DNA of 28,535 nucleotides from Silene noctiflora (taxonomy: Eukaryota > Streptophyta > Magnoliopsida > Caryophyllales > Caryophyllaceae): positions 18,463 through 46,997 of the forward strand of contig VHZZ01000034.1 in the NCBI GenBank assembly GCA_009801015.1, in the 5' to 3' direction. The first letter of the stretch is position 1; the number at the start of each line of letters is the position of its first letter. Below the pieces are notes generated by a model. It was not told the DNA's origin. It made no database searches and saw only the letters and a list, made by a program, of their open reading frames with translations. Position numbers and translations under genes: made by a program. Shown piece after piece: positions 17,844-28,054 of the stretch.

Positions 17844-20414
17844 TCAATTGGCAGAGAATTCAGCAGAAGATGAAAGTCCTGATGCGATGAAATTCCCGCG
17901 ATCTACATAACAAACATGACTCAGGTTAGTACTTAGAGTGATAATGTCACTCGAAAATCAGCTGTGCTGCTCAGTTTACGTGACTGGTGGATTGAAATAA
18001 TATAAATTTCCGAGTTGTTATGTGAAACTTACTGTTTGGAGATTGAAGGACCAAGAAGCAGGTTGATATAATCATGTACGCGAACAGGAGAACAGCTCCT
18101 TTCATGTAATGTGATGATCCATCCTGTTTTAAAAGTCGGATTTATACAAATTCTTTGTATGAGACTGTAACTGGAAAATCACTGGTATCGGTGTATGTAT
18201 AAGTGTATAAATCAGTATATGATACATATTGTTAAGGCCGCAACAAACCTGCAAAGCAAAGGCTACGACAATGACTGACAGTGTCAAGGAACCCGTTTCT
18301 AGGGCGCTAAGGCTAAGATCCATATCGACTTGCAGTATCCATCCAACCACTACACATAAGGGAACCTGCAGTAACAAAAGTTGAGGCCTTGAGGGAGTGT
18401 TTTGTTATTTTTTTCCGGATTAATGAAGTTCAAGAATGAAGAATAACTTCTGATGTTTGAGCTGAAATGTTACCACAAATATCGAAATTTGCGTTGCAGA
18501 ACCTAAGGAAACTCCTAATGAAATGTCCTGTTAAATTTTTTACAGAAAAGCATGATTAAGAATCAGAATGTTACTACCAGTAAATGAGTGTGTTTATAGA
18601 GAAGGACCGTCTCATTTTGTAAGACGGTCTTACACAAGAATTACTGCAAGTTTTTTGCGGTTCTAAGTTCTTACCAGCTTGTTCTTGAAAGCGAAAATGA
18701 TAGCACCTGCATGTTCTGCTGCATTCCCAACAATTGGTAACAAAATAATGCTAAGAAAGCTGATTGGAATTCCCCAAGTACTGGAAGCATCCTGTTTCAC
18801 AATAAATCTGAATCAGAAATTTATTTAAACCAATGTTCTCAGACTCGGAATTGAATGTATGATGCGGGGTGTTTCTTCAATTGTCGAACACAGTAGAATA
18901 TGGTATGATATTTTGATAAGACAAGGTTAAAAGATAATCAGATTATCGATTATTATTAGGATTTTAATCTACGGGATATCTGAAATACCTCAATTGTTCC
19001 GACAATGTACTCAGAAAGCAGAGCTATTACTGCTGTCATTCCTACTAGCCAAGTAAACGCGCTACAGAAGCCTACCACCGCCTTTTCATCTTCATCGTTT
19101 TCAGTTTCCTGCATATTCCATGGTTTAACACATACGATCAACCTGTTTCTGTATATTAAACTGAAGACTGCGTAACAGTAAAGCACAGTAGCAAAAGCTC
19201 ACCTCTTGGGATTCAAATAATTGCCGATGAGTCTTTAACTGAAAGAACAAGTATGTCATATAAGCCACAAGCAACATGACGCTGCTAGCCCTCGACAACA
19301 GAAGTATAGAGCTGGCTGCAGCTGTTCCTGTCTCACCAGAATAATGCGACAACAATGGTAGCGCGTGGCAGAGAACTCCAAGCGACAGCAGAAGCACATT
19401 CACATCAGCTGAATTCTGTTATCAGAAGACAGAGAACTAAATTACGTAAGATAGTGATTCATCACTAATTCAACCATAGAAGCAGTAGGATAAAAATGAA
19501 TTTGATGTTAATCGCATAATTGTTAACTAAATGAAATGAACTCGTAAAAACACATGATGAATGTAATGAATGTTTACCCTGTCGAATTTTTGCTCCTTGC
19601 TAAGGTTCGCTAAGCCTCCACAAACGAGAGACGAACCAAGAACTAAAAGCAAGTTTGAGAGGATTGATCCCAAAAGAGAGTACTTCAGCACATCAATCTT
19701 TCTTTGGTACAGCGCAAATATTGCTATTATCAGCTCAGTCGCATTCCCGCATGTTGCATTCAGCAGCCCACCAACTGCACATCCATAAAACATTATTAAC
19801 CACAACACATTAGTATCAAGTATCGGAATTCAGTATTTCTCATTTTTCGACTGCAATGAAAGGTCAAATTTTGTACCTGTTGGGCCGGTATAGTATGCAA
19901 TTTGCCTGCAGTTACAGCATCACAGTAATGTTTATATCAAACTTGACAGCATGAAAAAAATCAATACATTAAACCGAAGAATCATACATGATACATACTC
20001 GGTAAGAAAGCTAACTCTTTCGGCTAATGGAGCGAGTCCAAGCAAGCTTAACGCGAATATCCAAGGCTGTGAAGATCCAAACCAATACAACAGTCAATCC
20101 AAGTTCAAAATACAATTCAACAATTATACAAGGGTAAGACTTACTCTTCCAAAATCGTAATGTCGAGCGAGAATGGCCAAAGGAATGGCCAAAAAAAGTG
20201 GACAAATCCTAGTCCCAAGAACTACCTCTTGCAGATTTATGAGCACCCTCTTAAGCAACAAAGGCTTAACATTCAAAACAAGGCCTAATTCCGACTTTTT
20301 CCTTAGAGACGACGATGAAATACTATGAGCCGTCTTAACTAATCTCGACTCATTACCCGTGCCACCACCATTGGTAATGCCACTTTCGATATTCCACCCT
20401 TCATTAGAGCCCAT
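17844..20414 (-). CDS. CAX: Vacuolar cation/proton exchanger, CAX type (11 exons)
   Basis: Tonoplast antiporter that loads Ca2+ (and other divalent metals) into the vacuole in exchange for H+. Exons in transcript order: 20414-20145, 20066-19999, 19905-19877, 19774-19578, 19415-19203, 19108-18989, 18791-18675, 18527-18474, 18365-18249, 18123-18033, 17902-17844; all GT-AG in frame, 444 aa, normal for CAX. The cytosolic head carries [10 protein letters not shown], as in CAX1/CAX3-type proteins, where this region is autoinhibitory. The two signature repeats are GNATE at 132-136 and GNAAE at 321-325, each inside hydrophobic helices and followed by SLLGSILSN or SLGSATQIS. An acidic cytosolic loop, [12 protein letters not shown], lies at about 256-267. 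The start at 20414 (MGSNEGW) is preferred over an ATG seven codons upstream. The last small exon ends [12 protein letters not shown]; if intron 10 is retained, a different short tail results. Confidence 0.93.
18605..18629. repeat. Small foldback in CAX intron 7
   Basis: gaccgtctca and taagacggtc pair with one mismatch across a 5-base loop, followed by ttacacaagaatt. The words resemble the gagaccgtctc MITE ends seen near 12838. It is probably a MITE terminus left in the intron. Confidence 0.45.
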
Positions 20415-20650
20415 TTTTCGAAATTTACACCACAATGTCGTTGCGAGAATTCACTGTCAGCTGAGAGTGAGCTTTTAAAGCAGGATGAGATTGGAGATAT
20501 AAACAGAAATTTCTTGGAATTTTGTATGTTCCATTGTTTTTAGCAGAAAATCTGAAGATAATAAATTGTATTAATTCTATAGAATTTTTATGTTACATTA
20601 TTAATCCAATGTTAATGTTATAAAGCTGATACTGTCAGTTATGGCAAGGT

Positions 20651-20893
20651 TACCGGGTTCTGGGATGGCCATCAGCACGGGCCGACCCGGCCTGGCCAGA
20701 CCCGCCCCCTCCATGGTCTGACCCGGGTCACAATACCAAGACCCGGCCCGCTCTGACCCGGCCTCAGCCCGCCCTTCCCTCTGGCCCGGGCCAGACACAA
20801 TCCCAGCCCGGCCAAGCCCGCCCTCCTGGCCTGGCACGGGTCTGACCAGAAGAGCCCGGCCCGCCCCCTGGCCAGCCCGGCCCGATGCCATCA
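20651..20893. repeat. GC-rich cccggcc island
   Basis: About 240 bases dominated by agcccggcc, gacccgg and gcccgccc words, between ggatggccatcagcacgg at the left and gcccgatgccatcac at the right, which are roughly inverted (atggcatcgggc on the complement). Probably a hAT-like MITE or an element terminus. The long open frame across it on the minus strand is a product of the base composition. Confidence 0.45.
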
Positions 20894-21573
20894 CTACGGG
20901 TTCATAATACGACCAATTCGAATTTATTATACAGACACGTGATTCGTTTAAAATAGAGCATAATTAGGTAAAATATAATTAAACACGATAATTCAAATTA
21001 ATTTATACTCGTAACCAAACAAATCTGGTAACCCAAGTCGGTTTTCACAAAGTATGTCACTTATTACAAGTATAAAAATGTAATCACATAATTGGAATTA
21101 GAATTCCTTTGGGAATTCATTCTCTAACAAATAAGATTATTTATCCTCTAATAGTCGAGGTTCAATCAAAATTCCACTTATGAAATTTGGAAGTTTTCGC
21201 GATTTGAACATGAATCTCAGGGTTATTAAAATCTCTTTACTCCATATTTGGAATAATATTATTGATTACGACTCGACCATTAACTAGTTACACCTTTGAT
21301 TGAAATGAGTGTTTTCCATTTCCTTTACTAAGTTATTGAGACATCACCCTCTATTCCGTACCCGTCTATGTGTTTTTGATGAACCTTTTATTATTACTCG
21401 TGAATCCAGAACATAAGTAATACCCTTAATAACTACCTATGCTAGTTGACATCTGCTTATAAAATACTACTAAGTACATAACAATTAACTTATATGTATG
21501 AGGGCAAAAATCATTTGTAGCTTAAATCAGCTATAAGAACAACAACAAAGAAAATACACAAATTCTAATTGAA

Positions 21574-21736
21574 GACGGACACTATCCGTCACAAGCTAAA
21601 GACGGATAGTGCCTCTCACACAAAATGCAAGTGGCACTATCCATGGAGTGCTCCATTTCTCCCCCAATTGCCCTCCCACTTGTCTTATTGTGAGAGGGTA
21701 TTATCCGTCTTCAGCTTGTGACAGATAACGTCCGTC
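21574..21736. mobile_element. MITE with about 48-bp imperfect TIRs
   Basis: Left gacggacactatccgtcac, then aagctaaagacggatag, then ctctcacac. The complement of the right end reads gacggacgttatctgtcac, then aagctgaagacggataa, then ctctcaca. The middle is short and non-coding. ttgaag occurs on both sides and may be part of a target duplication, but this is not certain. Confidence 0.7.
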
Positions 21737-21774
21737 ACGCTTTGAAGTCTGGGTGAAGCTGAAATTGTCCTATT

Positions 21775-21792
21775 AAGACAAATAGTCTTTAC

Positions 21793-21834
<42 letters not shown>

Positions 21835-21842
21835 CAAATAGT
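21775..21842 (+). mobile_element. Minimal poly-A retroposon with 12-bp target duplication
   Basis: The direct repeat aagacaaatagt occurs at 21775-21786 and 21831-21842. Between them are only ctttacc and an A run of about 37 bases. This is the pattern left by target-primed reverse transcription with extreme 5' truncation. The ttacc-A(n) end resembles the tail of the SINE family in this window (ggtttacac-A(n)). Confidence 0.6.
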
Positions 21843-22416
21843 AACGTTTACGCTTATGATTGTGAAACTTCCAATTTTTTGGATTTTATTTATTTTTGAT
21901 GACGAGGGAATCTGAAGTTTGTTGCGCACCGGATAAATCTCCGGGTAGCCTGTAAATTACGTATACTAGATACGTCACTCGAGAGTTACAGATTTGAAGT
22001 TTAGAAGACATGGACTCAGACCATAATACTCCACAAGACGATTCGTAAAATTTCATCCAACTTTTAACCATTAGACTCCACCTTACGGCCAATTTTTTGG
22101 AGTTGCTTCAAGTTTATGTTATTTATTTTGCGGTAATATTGCTTAATACTTTCTTTTGTGTATTTCTTACGAATACTGTTTTTGTGTATTTGGTACAAAT
22201 CTTAGATTGTGTAAGTAGAACTGCTCTTATCTTTTGAATAAGTGATTAATGACGGTTCGATTTTTAAGACTTGTTCAAATGCTAAACCAAATTTTGGAGC
22301 CTATCTAATATATTGTTATTAATACCCGAAAGAAATTGTTACAACTGTTTATAGGAATTTCGACAATTTTTCTATAAAACGGTTTAACACAAATCTAACC
22401 TTATATATTCCAAAGC

Positions 22417-22594
22417 GTCTCCCTTGTGACGGGTCGGTATTTGTGACGGGTAATGCCACTCACAAAACGAATAAAGCAAAAGGTGGGGGCACCCCTCCAC
22501 TTGTTTTCCTCTCTCCTCTCATGGGTCTTTTGTCTCACAATTTGGTACCCGTCTTCTCAAAGTGACGGATACCTTCCGTCACAAATGAGAATTG
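22417..22594. mobile_element. Second tgacgg-type MITE
   Basis: ctcccttgtgacgggtcggt at the left and the complement of the right end (tctcatttgtgacggaaggt) form imperfect TIRs. Internal repeats of tgacggg and cactcacaaaacg / ttgtgagacaaaag also pair. It is related in words to the element at 21574-21736 but is a different copy. Confidence 0.55.
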
Positions 22595-22818
22595 CCCATA
22601 TTCATTCATTGTTCCGAACTAAAGATGTATATAACCTTAAATTTGTATATACAACAAAATCAATATCAAAATTCAAAACAGATTTTATTAAGTATTTTTT
22701 TACTATTTCCATGCCCAAAACAAATGTATACACTATACATAAATTACATATATGTAATTAACGTCGAATTTAAAAAAAAAAAATGCAAATTATGCAACTA
22801 CGTAATATCTCATTTGTA

Positions 22819-22991
22819 CCCCAGGAGCACTTAGATCAACTGGCAAGGGGTTGTTCTAGCTTAACCAGAGGTCTCGTGTTCGAGCCCTGAGAACGCAGCA
22901 GTGTTGAAACTCATGAGGGAGAGCTTTACCGCCCTAGTGGTCATACCCGACTCGAATCCGGATTAAACCGGATGGTTTACACAAAAAAAAA
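22819..22991 (+). mobile_element. Full-length tRNA-derived SINE with 15-bp target duplication
   Basis: The 15-base sequence aatatctcatttgta flanks it perfectly (22804-22818 and 22992-23006). The head contains a box A-like tagatcaactgg (22832-22843) and a box B-like gtgttcgagccc (about 22876-22887), spaced as in tRNA-derived SINEs. The body runs to ccggatggtttacac and ends in an A run. It inserted into a MITE-type ctcatttgt sequence. Fragments of the same family lie at 426-502 and 12597-12730. The family name is unknown to me. Confidence 0.85.
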
Positions 22992-23798
22992 AATATCTCA
23001 TTTGTAACAGACAATATTTGTCACAAACTTGTGACGACAAGCCGGGGTTAGTGGGTTTGGAACGGGTTAGTTGGCCGGGCCTTTGCATTTTTCTTAAAAT
23101 ACCTTGTCCGTACCCACTTATTTTACAGGCGTAATGGACCGGGTTTAACGGACGAGACGACCCATGAATAACTCTTATATACAACTATACCAGGTGCAAA
23201 ATAGCAGACTTGAGTATAGATGAAGAAAGCCCAATAAAAATCCAAAAGAGAGCCCAAACGAAGTTTCTACAAACCACAAATCTCAAGTAACTTTCGAAGG
23301 CCCAAACAGAAAGCATGGCCCACATCTCTATTACATGCCACCCAACCAACCCAAACTTTTTTTTTTTTTATTTATCGTCAAGTTTTATATATAACGTCGG
23401 TATTTTGTCACCTGGCGATGATAACAAGTCGAGCTGAGCGTAAGTCTAGAGATGCTCGGCTGGAGCCTGACAAGCTCATTCACCAGCTTGGCTCAAGCTC
23501 GATAATCTTTGGCTTGAGCTCGTTATTGAAGTGTGGGTTCGAATTGAGGTCGATAAAAGCAATCTAAATATTCAAGTACGACCCACATAAAATAATGGCC
23601 AATTTATTGTTTAATATATATTTAATATATTTGTTATTCATGAGATTTTGGTAATTTGCAAATTTGAGTAGCAAACTTAACTATCAAATTCAATATATTT
23701 GTTACAATCCGTCGTTGATTCTTCTATTATGCTATCAAAATATGTCGTTACCACCCACATAAAATAATGGTCAATCTATTATTTAAACCCGAATCTAT

Positions 23799-24157
23799 AT
23801 TTATTTATTTTTGGTACAGAAGAGAGGCCAAGCCCCGAAAATTAACTACTGGCTATTACACGGGGAATAACTACCTAAAAAAATATCATCTCGAAGAACA
23901 GAACGAAAATCATCAAAAGGAAAATCTAAATGTGTGGTTAAGGTACTAGAGTAGATCCCACGAGGCCACGATTAGCTAATAAATCAGCTGCTCTATTAGC
24001 TTCTCTATAGACATGCTATAGTTTAACCGTCCATTGATCCTCCCTGATTAACTCCTTACCGCGTTTGACGATAAACTTAAGGCTATTGCTAGCTAGTTGA
24101 TCTTCGCTAATGAGATTAACACAAGGCAAATTATCCATGAGTATGACGAGTTTCATA
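23799..24157 (-). mobile_element. 5'-truncated LINE with RNase H tail
   Basis: An 18-bp direct repeat with one mismatch, atttaaacccgaatctat, flanks it (23781-23798 and 24158-24175). On the minus strand a frame from 24138 to 23938 reads HVYREANRAADLLANRG near its end, the hallmark of the RNase H domain at the C-terminus of plant L1-type LINEs, preceded by REDQWTVKL and one in-frame TAG. After the stop come about 120 bases of 3' UTR and an A-rich (aaat)n tail at the low-coordinate side. It is dead: only the last part of ORF2 remains, with a nonsense codon. Confidence 0.85.
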
Positions 24158-24613
24158 ATTTAAACCCGGATCTATTAATTTTACGGTTTACCCAGTATGT
24201 TATTCACCGACCAGGCTCGTTATCCTATTTACGAATCTCCTCACTATAAAAGCTAAATCATTTAAATGTTTCTGTTTGGCTCCCTGATTTTAGGATTTTT
24301 TATTTATTTTTTCCATTTTCTAAAGTGGTCCCGCTACAAACTTACCTTACCTTTATTTAACATCGTTTTATTCAATTTTTTTTTTTTTTTTTTTTTTTTT
24401 TATGATTATTACGTCTAATTTAACTAACATATTTTATATATTATCTAAAAATCAACCCGTACATTTTTTTTTTTTTTTGCACGGTGTTAAAATTAGTAAT
24501 TTTTAGAAAGTAATAAATAGAATATTTTTGGAAAGTATGAAAACTAATTTTACCGTTATTCACCCGTTCATATTCCGAGGAATACTCAACAAAAGTAAAC
24601 TATCTCTATAATA

Positions 24614-24733
24614 ATGGCAGTTTACCAAAACCCCAAATCTTCAACTTCCATTATTCCTTCATCTTCTTCCTACAAATTCCCCCAATTCAATTTCATAATT
24701 AGGGTTTACACTTCCAATTTTCCACCTCGCTAG
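24614..24733 (+). other. Possible uORF in the leader of the Smr-type gene
   Basis: ATG at 24614 opens a 39-codon frame that ends 95 bases before the main ATG. Whether it is transcribed depends on an unknown start site; the tctctataata just upstream could instead be the TATA region. The peptide is Ser/Pro-rich and not recognised. Confidence 0.25.
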
Positions 24734-24802
24734 CATCCTTTACTCTTCAATTGTGATTTGTAATTGTAATTGTGTAGTTTTAATTTGAACTCAAAACCCT
24801 AA
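24699..24802 (+). promoter_or_regulatory. Pair of telo-box motifs in opposite orientation
   Basis: TTAGGGTTT at 24699-24707 and AAACCCTAA at 24794-24802 are the same 9-base telo-box in opposite orientations, just before the start codon at 24828. Telo-boxes are common near the start of plant genes for ribosome biogenesis and translation. The tail ttttgtag before 24811 could be the acceptor of a leader intron. Confidence 0.4.
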
Positions 24803-24827
24803 TTTTGTAGATTTGTTGTACTCAAAG

Positions 24828-27800
24828 ATGAAGCAATCGGGGAGGAAGATGAGAGCGCGTCAAGCTAAGAAGCAAAACGACACCGTTGTGAAGGATAAGA
24901 TGTGTAACAATGGTGAAAGTGAGGAGAAGAGGATTATTGACGGTTTAGTTGAGGCGTTTTCGTTGGCTTCCATTGATGAAGCTGTAGCTGCTTATAGAGA
25001 AGCTAATGGTGATTTGAATAAAGCTGCGGAAATACTGGCGGATAATTCGGATAATAATTCGGATGCTTATCAAGCTAGTTGTTCTAGCTCGAGTTCGGGA
25101 TGGAATCGAAGTTCGAGCGAGAATTTGAGTTTATCTGATGGTTTTACGGATTCGAGTAGCGGTGGTGGTGATGATGGTTGTGAATTTAGGGGAATTGGAG
25201 GGAAGAAAGGGAGAAAGGTTGTCGCAGCGTGTGGAACTGTATCGAATTTGATAGGAAAGGATTATGTATCGGATATGTCGAGGAAGACGGGTTTTAAGGA
25301 GAAAGGGTTTGGTGGTGGCAAGGTTAATATCGAGGAGGCGGAGCAGTTTTTGTGCTCGATGCTTGGTGATGATTGTGAGCTTAGTATGGCTGTTGTCAGA
25401 GATGTGCTATGTGAGCTCTTCTGTTCTTGCTTTGATACTACATTGTCGTTCGATTTTGTCTTGTTTTGTTTTGTTTGATTGAATGGTTTGAATGATTGTT
25501 GATGGTTAGAAGTAGCGAAACCCTGATGCTTCATTAGGTAATAGTCTCTTGCAAAGCGGTTTTACACTAATATCATGTAAAACAGATCACCATATCAGTT
25601 TAAATAAAAGGCAAACTCTAAAAAGGCGGTTCCAAAAAAGTTTCATGGGGGACGAACTAGTAATACAATAAGGTGAAGTAGAGTAAAGGTCGAAAATTGT
25701 AACTAAAATTTCAAATTTAGCTCCTCCTTAGTTCCACCTCTGATAATTAGGTTAGTTTGGTGGAGTGAGAACTGTATGCAAGTAATTGGGAGTATAATTC
25801 GGAGTACGAATGATGCTGCTTGTCTTAGACTTTTTGTGACAGCTGAAGTTGAAAGTTGAATTGAGATTGTTTGGGTGACGGATTGGTTGATGGATTAGGG
25901 TTGGTGGGGTTTCGAGTAATTTCTTGTTAGATGGCATGGTGTATTGACCTTTTGTTAGTTTGTTTTCCCTGATTATGATATACCTTGAGCATCATTCTCA
26001 TGCTATATGATGACGACGTTGAAGAATTGCATTTATGAAGCTTCATCTTTTTCTTTTACTTAAGATGGTTATGCTAGATTGTGATATGATCTGTACCATC
26101 CTTTTTTCGATCTCTTAGTGTTTGCCTATTCGCTTTTTTAGTGTTAGGCGAATTCATATGTTTTATCTTTGTATTTATCCTTGAGGGTGTTGGTGAATGC
26201 CCATTGCATGATTGTTGTTCAATAATTTGTTTTTATTGTTGCTTTATCTAAGCACCACCGTTATACGTGATTGAGTATTTATGTTGACAGTGATGAATGC
26301 TGAAAGAACTCTATGATTTTTCTTTTGCAGGTAACTGTGGTTATGACGTTGAGAAGGTATTGTTCCTGTGGTTACAAAGTTGCCATCTTAGGATATATTT
26401 TATTTCTTGAACTCATTTGATTTGGTTTTCCTTTTTCCCCTGTAGGCATTAGAGGTTTTACTTGATTTATCTGCACCTCCTAGTGAATCATCTGCAAGTG
26501 ATGAACATTCTAACTTCAGTTCGAACAGCAACAGATTTTCAAGTAATAGGGATTTCAGTGATGATGTAAGTGTGATTTTATACATATTATTTGTGATAGC
26601 AAATTTATCTGCTTTTTCACTGTGATATTTATTACGCTTTGCTGCAGAACAAAAAAAAAGGCAAATTTGTTGTTTGCCTAAGTTGGTTAATTATCTGTAT
26701 GTTATTATCGTGTGCTGTGGATTGTAACTTTTCTGTAAGGGTTCATGTATCAAGTACCTTTTGTTTTCTTATAATAGTGTAGTTTAAGTTAGTTCAATTG
26801 TGTATTCCCTAATACAAGTATTGGCCTTTGCCAAAAAAAAAAAAGAATTAAAGGACCTTGAAAAGCGGTTTTTGATCTTGCCACTACGTGGTCCTAGATG
26901 GCTAGCAGCTGCGCTAGTGTATATTAGCATGTCTTCATTTTAGGTGGACTTTTTCTTTGTGGACTCCAAATTCTATGGTTTAGTTTAGTTGCCTTTTAAT
27001 TACAATTTGTTTGCCATGGCATGGTAAAGGTAATTGACACATTCTATTTGTTTTCTTAAACAAAGTTTTGGGAGCTGACTGACAGGGGGTCTGATTCCAG
27101 TTCATATTCTTCTGAAAGTGATATTAAGGATAGCATGCAGTTTTTCAATTATACTGGCAGGTATTCTAGTTTTTTCCATTTGCTATTGTGTGACGAGCAT
27201 CCTTTGTGAGTGGTAGGCGTCATTTCCGTTATTTTTTTTGGTTCTGTCCGTGGTTGGAGCTGTGATATGCCAGTATATTAGGCTATCATTGACAAAGTGA
27301 CGACATGTTGTAACTGGAGAAACTTGAACTTTATTGCGGCAGAAAGCAGGAAAAACTCAGACGAAATTAGATCCGTTTATTGTGGTTACGTGGTTCTTGT
27401 GTTTTCAGTCGGCTTTGGATAGAAATGTTGTGTAGTAATGTGGAACTGTTACAATATATGATTTCAGGAATTATTCAGATGCTCTTCTTTCTTCTGAGTC
27501 TTCAAGGAAGCTAGCTACAAAAAGTTCAAGGACAGATAAGGCTGAGCTACCCCAACAACTGTTGGAATCCTTGTTTAATATGCCTAAGTCTGCAGAACAT
27601 GACCCATCTACAATGGACTGGAGGAACGTGGTAAAACAAATGGAGTCTTTTGCTCATAAGCGAGTTGCACTTGGTTCTTCTGACACTCTTCCACAACAGA
27701 TGGGTGCCCAAGGTACTATATCAGAAATACATTTATCTGTAATTTTGTTATAGGAAACTTTTGGGAAAGAGGTTTAACATACGTCATACTAATTCTGTTG

Positions 27801-28054
27801 TCTACTCCATCAAATTTTAACATTTAGAGTAGTCAGAGTTAATGGATTTGTTTTTCTGTGTAACATCTCCTATATGATGAAAAGCAAATTAATACCTTGG
27901 TTAACTATAAAGACTAATTTTTTCTCATCACTTCTACTCAAATATTTATATTATCTGCTTTTCCGCTTCAGCTGTAGAGAAAGGAACTGAGTATCAGGTG
28001 TTTAGAAGAACGGCACAACAGCGGTGGGATGAGATGAATTTTTGTTATCACAAG
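24828..28054 (+). CDS. UBA/CUE-like and DUF1771 protein, probably Smr-domain type; 3' part outside the window
   Basis: Exons 24828-25410, 26331-26356, 26446-26565, 27066-27160, 27468-27712, 27972-28054; GT-AG joins in frame give the first 384 aa, then the gene runs off the right edge. The head is basic (GRKMRARQAKKQ). A UBA/CUE-like helix set lies at about 34-71 (RIIDGLVEAF, then AYREANGDLNKAAEIL), a Ser-rich linker follows, and a second such unit is at about 165-212 (ML, then VVRDVLCNCGYDVEKALEVLL). The last residues (363-384, EYQVFRRTAQQRW) look like the start of DUF1771, which normally precedes an Smr domain. Plant relatives include PRLI-interacting-factor-like Smr proteins and the silencing factor SDE5; which group it belongs to cannot be told without the C-terminus. 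The start 24828 is the first ATG of the frame. Confidence 0.8.

Larger units (their letters stand above)
20415..24827. other. Mobile-element-rich spacer between CAX and the Smr-type gene
   Basis: The two flanking genes are divergent, so both promoters lie here. Beyond the separately listed elements, 20900-21540 is AT-rich with nothing recognised. About 21896-22085 (gacgagggaatctg, gttgcgcaccggataaa, then a decayed tail) resembles an old dispersed plant repeat. About 23420-23560 has agctcggctcgagctcg-like words. A 35-45 bp direct repeat, acccacataaaataatgg, recurs at 23582 and 23756. T runs occur at 24378-24401 and 24465-24478. No gene is supported. Confidence 0.55.

Noticed and set aside
20601-20894. 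97-codon minus-strand frame rich in Gly, Arg and Ala
   Set aside because: Caused by the ggccggg base composition; the peptide is low-complexity and matches nothing known.
22453-22834. Open frames of 80-102 codons on the plus strand
   Set aside because: They cover a MITE and AT-rich DNA, with no domain or splice support.
25262-25534. Minus-strand frame of 90 codons opposite exon 1 of the Smr-type gene
   Set aside because: Mirror of a Ser-rich coding exon on the other strand, with no independent support.
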